Shown here: positions 1 through 6,975 of the stretch, piece after piece
How the letters are laid out: each line of letters starts with the position of its first letter
How positions within the stretch are numbered: the first letter of the stretch is position 1
NCBI GenBank assembly: GCA_934725685.1
Contig: CAKVBX010000006.1
Location: forward strand, 1 to 57,029
Reading direction: 5' to 3'
Source of the DNA: an uncultured Bacilli bacterium
Lineage (GTDB): Bacteria; Bacillota_I; Bacilli_A; RFN20; CAG-288
DNA: 57,029 nucleotides
Made by a program: the position numbers and the translations under genes
The notes under the pieces: generated by a model
The model's database searches: none
What the model saw: the letters and a program-made list of their open reading frames with translations, nothing else
Told to the model about the DNA's origin: nothing

Positions 1-117
1 TTATTACATAGTTAGTTCACTGGATGGCGTTTTTTATTTCCTGTTATCGTGTCCTAATTACAGGGTATAGTTTAAGGTGACTCTTTTCTTTTTCTGGAAA
101 TTCGTTACAATAATGGT

Positions 118-417
118 ATGAAAAAACTTACATATCGAATTTTGGTCTATCTGATGGTCATCCTTGGTATCGGCGGAATGGTTCTTCTCATTGTGGAAGC
201 GAAGCTGAGCGGTACTCTGAATATATGGGCACTGATTGGATTAGCCTTATTGATTCTTTCTATTCTCGGTCTTGTTCTTGTTCAGTGCATTTACCGTGTC
301 ACGAAGAAGCCGCTTGCCACTCTTGATCAGACCAAAGAATGTCCGAAGTGCCATACAGTCAATGATAGAGATGCTGAATTCTGTAAGAAGTGCGGAGAAA
401 AGTTCAAAAATTTCTGA
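118..417 (+). CDS. Small membrane protein with C-terminal zinc ribbon
   Basis: A 99-residue protein with two predicted membrane helices (about residues 8-28 and 36-58), then a short basic linker and a cytoplasmic zinc ribbon with two Cys-x-x-Cys knuckles (CPKC near residue 75 and CKKC near residue 89). This is the layout of small zinc-ribbon membrane proteins common in Firmicutes. The role is unknown; sensing or protein-protein contact at the membrane is a guess. The ATG has no Shine-Dalgarno sequence, and a -10-like TACAAT (106-111) ends only 6 bases before it, so the mRNA may be leaderless. The stop is TGA, which argues for the standard genetic code. Confidence 0.75.
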   Translation: MKKLTYRILVYLMVILGIGGMVLLIVEAKLSGTLNIWALIGLALLILSILGLVLVQCIYRVTKKPLATLDQTKECPKCHTVNDRDAEFCKKCGEKFKNF

Positions 418-582
418 TTGCAGAATCTTTCTATAATTCAGGCATACAACTTATCTGCCTTTGTAATAATTGGCTTGATCCGATTTGGATTGATTTCCTT
501 GGCAGTATATAGCGATTTTCTTTCTGGCGGATACTCCTTTTGAATCGGGGCACTTCTTTCTCGTTGACATGTTCGCTTTTTC

Positions 583-640
583 TTGTAAAAAAGGCACTTT
601 TGTGATATAGTTTTGAGTGCTTGACACGTTGAGCACGTGT
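583..640 (+). promoter_or_regulatory. rpmE promoter and short hairpin leader
   Basis: TTGTAA (583-588), 17 bases, then TATAGT (606-611) form a good sigma-A-type promoter. The predicted start near 618 gives a leader of about 50 bases. The leader contains ACACGT/ACGTGT (624-629 with 635-640, 5-base loop) and an overlapping alternative pairing GTGCT/AGCAC (617-621 with 632-636). Mutually exclusive small hairpins just before a ribosomal protein gene suggest autoregulation, but this is inference. Nothing else was seen in the 249 bases between the neighbouring genes. Confidence 0.5.
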
Positions 641-666
641 TTGAGCCGGATTGGGAGGTAATAACA

Positions 667-879
667 ATGAAAAAGGACATTCATCCGAAATACTATCGTG
701 CTAAAGTCGTTTGCTTAACCTGCGGAAACACTTTCGAGACGGGTTCTACTCAGCCTGAAATCAGAGTCGATACTTGTGCCAAGTGCCATTCTTTCTACAC
801 TGGCAAGCTCACGTTCGCCGCTGATACCGGCCGTGTTGCCAAGTTCAGAAAGAAACTTGCCGCTTCCGAAAACAAGTAA
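667..879 (+). CDS. rpmE: 50S ribosomal protein L31, zinc-binding type
   Basis: A 70-residue large-subunit ribosomal protein starting MKKDIHPKYY, the usual L31 N-terminus. It keeps the zinc knuckles C16-x2-C19 and C37-x2-C40, so it is the zinc-containing (type A) paralogue rather than the zinc-free form made under zinc starvation. The start is fixed by a strong GGGAGGT ribosome site ending a few bases upstream; a longer in-frame start at 637 has no such site. It is monocistronic, with its own promoter upstream and a hairpin terminator at 901-919. Confidence 0.96.
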   Translation: MKKDIHPKYYRAKVVCLTCGNTFETGSTQPEIRVDTCAKCHSFYTGKLTFAADTGRVAKFRKKLAASENK

Positions 880-900
880 TCTATCACCAAGGAACTATAG

Positions 901-919
901 AGGGCTGTTTGTCAGCCCT
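901..919 (+). terminator. rpmE terminator
   Basis: Stem AGGGCTG/CAGCCCT with a 5-base loop, followed by a T-rich tract. The next gene's -35 box (TTGTCA, 909-914) lies inside the loop and right arm, so terminator and promoter share DNA. Confidence 0.85.
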
Positions 920-936
920 CTTTTGTTTTGTATAAT
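909..936 (+). promoter_or_regulatory. Promoter of the helicase-like gene, probably leaderless
   Basis: TTGTCA (909-914), 16 bases, TATAAT (931-936). The ATG begins at 945, only 8 bases after the -10 box, where transcription would be expected to start. No ribosome site lies in between. Confidence 0.65.
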
Positions 937-944
937 ATTTCCAT

Positions 945-3632
945 ATGGAAGAAAACAAACAGCTTTCCACTCATCTCGACTGTCTTTCCTCTTATCAGGC
1001 GATAAGGGAAAAACTGTCCTTTCTGGATGATCATGCCGGTGCTTTTTCTTTGGAGCATTCATTTTTTGATGAGGGGAAGATGAATCTATCCTATCATCCG
1101 TTTGTTTCCTTTGTGTTTCTTAGGGACAATATAGAGAACCGGATTTATCCGATTCTGTTCTTTTCTATGGAAAAGAAGGAGGGGAAGGTTTTTCTTACTG
1201 AAAAGAAGCCGCTTCTTTCTCCTGTCATCCTTGAAATCTGCGAAGAAAATAATATCACGATGGAAGAAGATATCTCTTTTTCGGATGTTCGGGAATGGAT
1301 CAGAACATTATCCGAAGAGTTGGAACAAAGGAAACTCATCGACAGTTATTCTCTTCTCTACGGCGTCCATTATTTTGACCAGAATCTGACTGTTCTCGTC
1401 TCTTCCTATCCGTTTTTATCGGAATACAGAAAGAGCCACAACGTCCCGGATAAATACAAAGGACTTTTTCAGGAACTGAATGATGAGGTATTCGAGAAGG
1501 AAATCGGGAAAGACAGTTTCGGATGTTTTTATCGTATCGATCATGCCTTGAAACGGCTCAGGCATTACCATAGTTCCAAAGTTTCCTATCAGGGCAAGGA
1601 AATCATCACGGATACACTGTTTCGTTTCCTGGACTATTTTATCGAAAACAAAGAGTCGGTTCTCGTCCTTTCTCCGGATTCCGAGTATCATGGGGTGAGA
1701 GAGCTCTTTGAGAAGAACGGACTCTCCGGATATCAGGAAGCGCTCAAAGAAGATGAGAGCCGTCGCCTGATGTCATTCCATCAGACAGAAGAACGTTATC
1801 TCTCTTTCCGGATGAAGAAGGAATCGTGTTTTTCTTTCTTTGAGAAATACCTCAATCCCGAAAACATAGAATATCTAGCCAGAATCAGGAACAGACCGAT
1901 CCTTCCTCTTGTCTTAAGGGATTATACGGAAGAACAGTATCGGAAAGATGATGCATTTTTATCCTCTTTCTCTTCCTATCCGGAGATTTTATCTTCCACC
2001 CTTCAGAAACATCCCTATTACGGACTTTCCCTCTCTTCCAAGAGAGAAAACTACGATAAACTTCAGCTTCTCTATGTCCGCATTCTTGCCTCGGTCAGTC
2101 AGCTGAAGAATGAAGTGACCAAGAATCCGATGTTCATCAACTATGACGTCACTGTGAACAGTCTCAGTGATTTTGAACGGGTAAAGAAATCCTTCCAGAT
2201 TCTCAGCGAATACAACGGATTTCCAAAGAAGTATTTCCGTCTCAACCAGAAAGGGGAGAAAAATCTCTCCCTGACTCAGCTGAAGCTCCGCTATCAGGCA
2301 CTCTCCTCTTCCCGTCTTCTCGTACTGAATTTCCTGAGGGAAGAAATATTTGATGAAGACATCAATCGTCTCCTCGATTCCTATGAATCCGGTTCCTTCT
2401 TTGAAAAAAGAAAAGCCAAACGGAGGCTCTCCTCTTATCTGATCCATAAAAAAGGGACGGATTTACCGACCGTCATCCGGATTCTCCGCTCCTACCTTTT
2501 CAGCAAGAAAGAACTTGAAGCTGTACTTCCCGCCTATGAGGAAATCTACGGAGACAACATCAAGACCATGAACGGGGTCATGGAAATCGAGAGCAATATC
2601 CGTTATATTCGGAAGTTCCAGGAATATTCTCTTATCAACCCCTTGTTCAATCTCGAACACCCCTTTATCAAACGTTATCTGAAGGACAAGGATTTCCGCC
2701 TGGAATCCCAGCGTCAGTTCCGGGAGCTTCTGAATGTCTATCACGAAGCTACTGACAATCTCAATCAGCTTCTATCCTATTTCACCTTTGCCAACAGAAA
2801 AGAATACCGGTTCTCTTTCGAGGAACTGATTGCGGAAATCAGAAGACTCCAGAACCTCGATTATGAAAGTTTCCGGGAATATGCCGATTTCGTCCACGCC
2901 TTATCCGAATGCTCCCCACTGTTACAGGATTCCATCGAACGTTTCGGTAAGGAGAACAGAATTCTCGCCGATTTCCCGGACAGCTACCGGCTCAGTCTGC
3001 TTACGGACCTCTATCAGAAATACCAGAAAGCCTTCCTCCCTTATGAAGCCGGCTACGAAAAGGCGAGGAAAGATTATCTCTCTTCTTTGGAAACCTCTAA
3101 AGAAATCCGTATCCTGAATCGGAAAGAGAAACTCTTCGAAAACGGAGGACAGGAAGATATGATTCATCTCTCCTCAATTTCCAAGATGGAATATCGGAAA
3201 CCGGAAAGCTATGACCATGTCATCCTTCTCGATACCGGACTGCTCACGAACGAACAGCTTCTGTTCGGATTCTCGTTAGGAAAAGATGTTCTTCTTCTTA
3301 ATGACCGCCTTCTCTTTGATGAGAGAACCCAGGGATATCATCAGACTCTGATGAATCGGGAAGTTCTTTATCAGAAAGTGTTTGATTTCTCCTCACTCGG
3401 AGAAGAGACGAAATCCATGCTTGTGGAACACTATCCGCTTTACGAAGATGACCGCTATCCACTTCTCTATCATACGGAATCGATGGACCGGGCAATCCTT
3501 CCGGATTGCCTCCTCACCCAGGCCTATGACGTCCACTTCGCCATGGAACTCGCCCGGTTCTTATCCGAGGAAGAGAATGCAGTGCTTGAAATCGTCGACA
3601 TGGATCAGTTCCTGTTTGAGAAAAAGCAATAG
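945..3632 (+). CDS. DUF4011/SF1 helicase-like protein with degenerate ATPase motifs
   Basis: An 895-residue soluble protein that looks like a decayed relative of the DUF4011 superfamily-1 helicases. Residues 65-165 follow the DUF4011 N-terminal pattern (PILFF strand, LSPVILE, then SYPFL). Where the P-loop should be (213-222) it reads VSYQGKEIIT, without GxxxxGK[ST]. The next strand, VLVLSPDSEYHGVRELF (239-255), resembles helicase motif Ia. The Walker B position, YDHVILLDTGLL (756-767), has Asp-Thr (763-764) where active enzymes have Asp-Glu, followed by GKDVLLLND like the motif III strand. The protein ends soon afterwards, so most of the second RecA-like domain appears to be missing. If homologous, it cannot hydrolyse ATP in the usual way and may be a structural or regulatory DNA-binding protein. 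The family call is by pattern only. Transcription appears leaderless. Confidence 0.55.
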   Translation: MEENKQLSTHLDCLSSYQAIREKLSFLDDHAGAFSLEHSFFDEGKMNLSYHPFVSFVFLRDNIENRIYPILFFSMEKKEGKVFLTEKKPLLSPVILEICEENNITMEEDISFSDVREWIRTLSEELEQRKLIDSYSLLYGVHYFDQNLTVLVSSYPFLSEYRKSHNVPDKYKGLFQELNDEVFEKEIGKDSFGCFYRIDHALKRLRHYHSSKVSYQGKEIITDTLFRFLDYFIENKESVLVLSPDSEYHGVRELFEKNGLSGYQEALKEDESRRLMSFHQTEERYLSFRMKKESCFSFFEKYLNPENIEYLARIRNRPILPLVLRDYTEEQYRKDDAFLSSFSSYPEILSSTLQKHPYYGLSLSSKRENYDKLQLLYVRILASVSQLKNEVTKNPMFINYDVTVNSLSDFERVKKSFQILSEYNGFPKKYFRLNQKGEKNLSLTQLKLRYQALSSSRLLVLNFLREEIFDEDINRLLDSYESGSFFEKRKAKRRLSSYLIHKKGTDLPTVIRILRSYLFSKKELEAVLPAYEEIYGDNIKTMNGVMEIESNIRYIRKFQEYSLINPLFNLEHPFIKRYLKDKDFRLESQRQFRELLNVYHEATDNLNQLLSYFTFANRKEYRFSFEELIAEIRRLQNLDYESFREYADFVHALSECSPLLQDSIERFGKENRILADFPDSYRLSLLTDLYQKYQKAFLPYEAGYEKARKDYLSSLETSKEIRILNRKEKLFENGGQEDMIHLSSISKMEYRKPESYDHVILLDTGLLTNEQLLFGFSLGKDVLLLNDRLLFDERTQGYHQTLMNREVLYQKVFDFSSLGEETKSMLVEHYPLYEDDRYPLLYHTESMDRAILPDCLLTQAYDVHFAMELARFLSEEENAVLEIVDMDQFLFEKKQ

Positions 3633-3637
3633 AAAAA

Positions 3638-3664
3638 AGCCGGTCTCCGTAGAAGAAACCGGCT
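3638..3664. terminator. Bidirectional terminator
   Basis: AGCCGGT (3638-3644) pairs with ACCGGCT (3658-3664). A-rich sequence precedes it and CTTT follows, so it can end both the rightward helicase-like gene and the leftward superoxide reductase gene. Confidence 0.8.
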
Positions 3665-3673
3665 CTTTGAATA

Positions 3674-4036
3674 TCAGAACTGTTTGACCCAGAGGCCGTG
3701 AAGATTGCAATATTCGTAGACAGCGAGGACCTTTTCTCCTTCCGTGAGGGTGAAGTCCGCTTTCGGTTCTCCGGTCGGATTGAGCTTCTTCATCTCAGCT
3801 TTGTGATTGGTGACGAGCGTGATAAAGGCGATGTGATGGGCATCTGTCATCGGATGGATGACACTTCCGACGACGACATGGACCTTATTGTCCTCGATGG
3901 TGACTTCCGGAACGTGCTTTTCCAAAGCGGCGTCCGTCGTGTTCGGAACAAGAAGGGTAAGATTATTGTCGTCGATTTCCTTCAGCGACAGAGAGATTTC
4001 GTTTGTGGTTTTGTTTTTGTAGAATCTAATTTCCAT
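3674..4036 (-). CDS. Superoxide reductase (neelaredoxin-like)
   Basis: A 120-residue iron protein that reduces superoxide to peroxide without releasing oxygen, typical of anaerobes. All centre II ligands are in place: E39-K40-H41 (EKHVP), H61 (GSVIHPM), H67, C110 and H113 (CNLHGLW), with the Glu and Lys that guide superoxide to the iron. It lacks the N-terminal desulforedoxin rubredoxin-like domain, so it is the single-iron class. A GGAGGT ribosome site (4046-4051) sets the start. The gene stands alone between terminators with its own promoter. The electron donor, usually rubredoxin, is not in this window. The function is well supported; the iron state is inferred from the family. Confidence 0.95.
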   Translation of the reverse strand: MEIRFYKNKTTNEISLSLKEIDDNNLTLLVPNTTDAALEKHVPEVTIEDNKVHVVVGSVIHPMTDAHHIAFITLVTNHKAEMKKLNPTGEPKADFTLTEGEKVLAVYEYCNLHGLWVKQF

Positions 4037-4058
4037 AGGTTATTTACCTCCTGGCATC

Positions 4059-4086
4059 ATTCTAGCATAGAAAAAGCAAATGACAA
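4059..4086 (-). promoter_or_regulatory. Superoxide reductase promoter
   Basis: On the minus strand, TTGTCA (4081-4086), 16 bases, TAGAAT (4059-4064). The predicted start near 4052 falls right at the ribosome site, so the leader is only about 16 bases. Confidence 0.65.
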
Positions 4087-4116
4087 AATACTATGCTCAT
4101 GCATGCTTTTTTCTGA

Positions 4117-4164
4117 TTTTACATTTTCATCGATTTGCCATGACAGATTGTCAGAAATGTAAAA
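4117..4164. repeat. Nested inverted repeats upstream of superoxide reductase
   Basis: TTTTACATTT (4117-4126) and AAATGTAAAA (4155-4164) form a perfect 10-base inverted repeat. Inside it TGACAgatTGTCA (4141-4153) is a second dyad. The set lies about 30 bases upstream of the -35 box of the superoxide reductase promoter, where an activator could bind. It does not match the PerR or Fur consensus I know. Confidence 0.6.
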
Positions 4165-4254
4165 AATAAGAAGGATGATTTACAGTGATAATTTAGCAAT
4201 CTTCTTTATATAAGCAGGGTTGGCAAATAAAAATCAGATGATAATCAGTAAAAA

Positions 4255-4276
4255 ACCGCTGTATTACGACAGCGGT
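4255..4276 (-). terminator. Terminator of the TM2 gene
   Basis: On the minus strand an 8-base perfect stem ACCGCTGT/ACAGCGGT with a 6-base loop is followed by TTTTT. Confidence 0.85.
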
Positions 4277-4281
4277 CATTA

Positions 4282-4530
4282 TCAACGGAAGTATTCTCTG
4301 AAATCAATTTCGTATTTTCCCTGGAATGCTTTGACAATATCGAAGATATTCCAGATGAGACCGAGACCGATCAGACAGTAGGCGAACTTCACAAGAGCGA
4401 ACTTCCATCCGCCTTTGAAGGATTTCGCAGCGTAGAACTTCTCGAGACCGAGCCATCCGATGAGGAAGAGAAGAAGGATGAGAATGGAATCCTTTTTCTT
4501 TTCGGCCATGCCATATTCTTCATGATTCAT
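4282..4530 (-). CDS. TM2-domain membrane protein
   Basis: An 82-residue protein with the TM2 fold: a first membrane helix (about residues 16-31) running into the conserved GLEKFY turn, a short charged loop with GGWKFA, then a second helix (about 46-62) ending in the polar NIFDIVKAF segment. The N-terminus is charged and cytoplasmic, so both ends face the same side. TM2 proteins are widespread in bacteria but their function is not settled. The first ATG is chosen because AGAGGA lies about 10 bases upstream; a second ATG seven codons in is possible. The 86 bases up to manA hold no other gene. Confidence 0.85.
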   Translation of the reverse strand: MNHEEYGMAEKKKDSILILLLFLIGWLGLEKFYAAKSFKGGWKFALVKFAYCLIGLGLIWNIFDIVKAFQGKYEIDFREYFR

Positions 4531-4616
4531 TTTTTTGTGTCCTCTATTCTGAAAAAAACATATCTACATTATAAAGGAAAAACCATGCTTATGAAAGTAT
4601 TTTCCGATAAGGACAT

Positions 4617-5531
4617 CTAGTAGTGATGTTCGATATCCGTGAGGATATAATTTCCGGTTCCTCTGATGGTGGCTGACTTGGTTGCAGGAAGGAAGAAGGT
4701 ATCGAACTTATGGTAGGGAATATCGTTGATTGTTCCCTCTCCGTCAAGGAACGTCAAGGAATAGAATGTCGTATCGGGAGCGGTAAGTGTCTCTTTCTCT
4801 CTCACGGTTCTCTTTCGGCTTGTGAAGTATTTGGAGGTACCGATGATATCCCCTTTGAAATGGACAGGCTCATAACGACGATAATTGATGACATTGAGTG
4901 CCTTTTCTATATGGAGTTCTCTCGGCTTCCCGTCTTTTCCGATACGATTGTAGTCATAAAGACGGTAGGTGAGATTGGAATTCTGCTGAATCTCAATGAC
5001 GGTGACCCCTTTTCCGATGGCGTGAATGGTTCCACTTTCGATGAAATAGGTCTCACCGGGTTTCACTGGAAAGAAGTTGAGCTTTTCGAGAATGGTTCCA
5101 TTCTTTAGTGCCTCTTCGATTTCCGCTCTGCTGGAATCTTCTTTCAGGCCGACGTAGAGTCCACTTCCTTTCTCCGCCTCTAGAACATACCACATCTCCG
5201 TCTTACCGAAGCTATTTTCATTCTTCAGTGCATAGGCATCATTGGGGTGAACTTGGACAGAAAGATTGTCTCCGGAGTCGATCAGTTTGATCAGAACCGG
5301 GAAGAAGGGGAAGGAGGCAACATCGCTTCCGAGGTCTCTTTCGGCCGCAACATCACAGAGCTTCTGTCCTTTGCCCTTTCCGGAGTCGACAAGGCATGGT
5401 CCGTCCTTGTGGAAGGAGAGTTCCCAGCATTCGGCAATGTTGTCATAGGGGGCTTCTTTTCCGTATTTCTTCAGTTTGCTTCCGGCCCAAAGATAGTCTT
5501 TTGTCGCCGGTTTCAGTTTTACAAGTTCCAT
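4617..5531 (-). CDS. manA: Mannose-6-phosphate isomerase, class I
   Basis: A 304-residue cytoplasmic zinc enzyme interconverting mannose 6-phosphate and fructose 6-phosphate. It has the short bacterial (YvyI/ManA) length and a double cupin fold. Metal ligands are visible: Q93/H95 in SVQVHPND, E112 in GKTEMWYVL and H170 in SGTIHAIG, followed by the conserved IEIQQNSNLTYRLYDYNR segment. AAAGAGG lies just before the ATG. The gene is transcribed alone, downstream of the ABC importer's terminator (5556-5584). It may feed mannose into glycolysis or supply mannose phosphate for surface glycans; the neighbours do not decide which. Confidence 0.95.
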   Translation of the reverse strand: MELVKLKPATKDYLWAGSKLKKYGKEAPYDNIAECWELSFHKDGPCLVDSGKGKGQKLCDVAAERDLGSDVASFPFFPVLIKLIDSGDNLSVQVHPNDAYALKNENSFGKTEMWYVLEAEKGSGLYVGLKEDSSRAEIEEALKNGTILEKLNFFPVKPGETYFIESGTIHAIGKGVTVIEIQQNSNLTYRLYDYNRIGKDGKPRELHIEKALNVINYRRYEPVHFKGDIIGTSKYFTSRKRTVREKETLTAPDTTFYSLTFLDGEGTINDIPYHKFDTFFLPATKSATIRGTGNYILTDIEHHY

Positions 5532-5555
5532 AGAAAACCTCTTTTTTCATAAAAG

Positions 5556-5584
5556 TGCTGTGGCAGAGATATTCTACCACAGCA
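5556..5584 (-). terminator. Terminator of the ABC importer operon
   Basis: On the minus strand TGCTGTGG pairs with CCACAGCA (5577-5584 with 5556-5563) and is followed by CTTTTA. A -10-like TAGAAT in its loop could serve manA downstream. Confidence 0.8.
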
Positions 5585-5589
5585 TTGTT

Positions 5590-6975
5590 TCAGTCGATGT
5601 AAAGCGTCTCGGGTTTGAAGGCTTCGTGTTTCGGAAGCGAATGGACATCTTTGTCTTCGAAGGAGAGGTAAGCCTCTTCTCCGACTTCAAAGATTTTTCT
5701 TCCGCGTGGGTTGTACTCGGTGACCTTGATTAGGGTGTCATTGAGCATGACATGATAGAGCTGATAGCTTCCCATGAAGGTGGAAAGGATGACCTTGACT
5801 TTGATGTCGCCGGTCTCTTCGAGATGGACGGCTTCCGGACGGAGGACAAGACGGATTTCATTGCCCTGTTCGAAGTGGAACGGATTGGTGGTGTGGATGG
5901 TGTGATTGCCGGTCATGACGACCATGCTGTCATCCTTTGCTTCGGTGACGGTTCCTTCGATGAAATTGACTTCACCGATGAAGTCGGCAACGAATTCGTT
6001 CTCAGGAGTGTAGTAGACTTCCTTCGGAGAACCGACCTGGGAGATGAATCCCTTGTTCATGATGATGATACGGTCGGAGAGAGCCATGGCTTCACTCTGA
6101 TCGTGGGTGACGTAGATGGCGGTGATACCGACTTTCTGCTGAATCTTTCTGATTTCCGTTCTCATGGAGACACGGAGCTTGGCATCGAGGTTGGAGAGCG
6201 GTTCATCGAAGAGAAGGACGGAAGGATTGAGGACGAGTGCTCTTGCGAGGGCGACACGCTGTTGCTGACCGCCGGAGAGCTGGTTGGTCATACGGGTTTC
6301 CATGCCAGACAGTTCGACGAGGTCGAGCATGGCCATGACCTTTTCCTTGATTTCCTCAGCGGTGAAGTTGCGGAGATTGAAGGCGGGAACCGGCGTGTTC
6401 TTTGCATTTTCGAGAAGTCCGGATTCAACCTGGATTTCATTATTGATTTTTGCAATTCCATCCGTATCGTTCTTCTTCTCGAGTTTCTTTCTCTCTTTTT
6501 CAAGTTTGGCGATGGACTTTGTCAGGGCATCTACCTTGGACTGGTCAATTTCCATGACCGGTTTTCCGTTTTCATCGAGCTTCGGTTCAGCGACCTTTCT
6601 CAGTTTGAGACCATAGGCGACATTGTCGAAGACATTGTAATGCGGGAAAAGAGCATAGGACTGGAAAACCATGGCGGTATCTCTCTGGTTCGGAGTCAGC
6701 GCATTGACCGGTGTGTCACCGATATAGATCTGACCTTCGTCCGGGGATTCGAAACCTGCGATCATACGGAGGGTTGTGGTCTTTCCGCAGCCGGAAGGGC
6801 CTAACAGAGTGACGAATTCACCCGGTTGGATGACGATATTGGAATCCTTGACGGCATAGAAATGACGATGTGTCTTCGGATCTTCATAGATTTTGGAAAC
6901 ATGCTCGAGTCTGACGGCGACAGAGTTTTTTTCCTGGGAATAGACAAGCGCACTATTATGTTTTACAAAACTCAT
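5590..6975 (-). CDS. ABC importer ATPase with coiled-coil insertion (PotA/FbpC type)
   Basis: A 461-residue ATPase of the family that energises iron(III), polyamine, phosphonate and related importers. Walker A GPSGCGKT (59-66), Q-loop Q105, signature LSGGQ (233-237), Walker B VLLFDEP (253-259), D-loop SNLD (261-264) and the switch His in VTHDQ are all intact. The last 110 residues form a TOBE-type regulatory domain. Odd: between the Q-loop and the signature there are about 80 extra residues (roughly 128-208), very rich in Lys and Glu and predicted to be a helical hairpin or coiled coil. It sits in the helical subdomain that contacts the permease. Family members are usually about 350-370 residues. 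The start overlaps the permease stop by 4 bases (ATGA), and GGAG precedes it. Confidence 0.9.
   Translation of the reverse strand: MSFVKHNSALVYSQEKNSVAVRLEHVSKIYEDPKTHRHFYAVKDSNIVIQPGEFVTLLGPSGCGKTTTLRMIAGFESPDEGQIYIGDTPVNALTPNQRDTAMVFQSYALFPHYNVFDNVAYGLKLRKVAEPKLDENGKPVMEIDQSKVDALTKSIAKLEKERKKLEKKNDTDGIAKINNEIQVESGLLENAKNTPVPAFNLRNFTAEEIKEKVMAMLDLVELSGMETRMTNQLSGGQQQRVALARALVLNPSVLLFDEPLSNLDAKLRVSMRTEIRKIQQKVGITAIYVTHDQSEAMALSDRIIIMNKGFISQVGSPKEVYYTPENEFVADFIGEVNFIEGTVTEAKDDSMVVMTGNHTIHTTNPFHFEQGNEIRLVLRPEAVHLEETGDIKVKVILSTFMGSYQLYHVMLNDTLIKVTEYNPRGRKIFEVGEEAYLSFEDKDVHSLPKHEAFKPETLYID

Noticed and set aside
5752..6804. Long 350-codon frame antisense to the ABC ATPase
   Set aside because: It is a shadow of the ATPase, whose motifs are complete. 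The antisense frame has no ribosome site and a biased Asp/Glu composition typical of such shadows.
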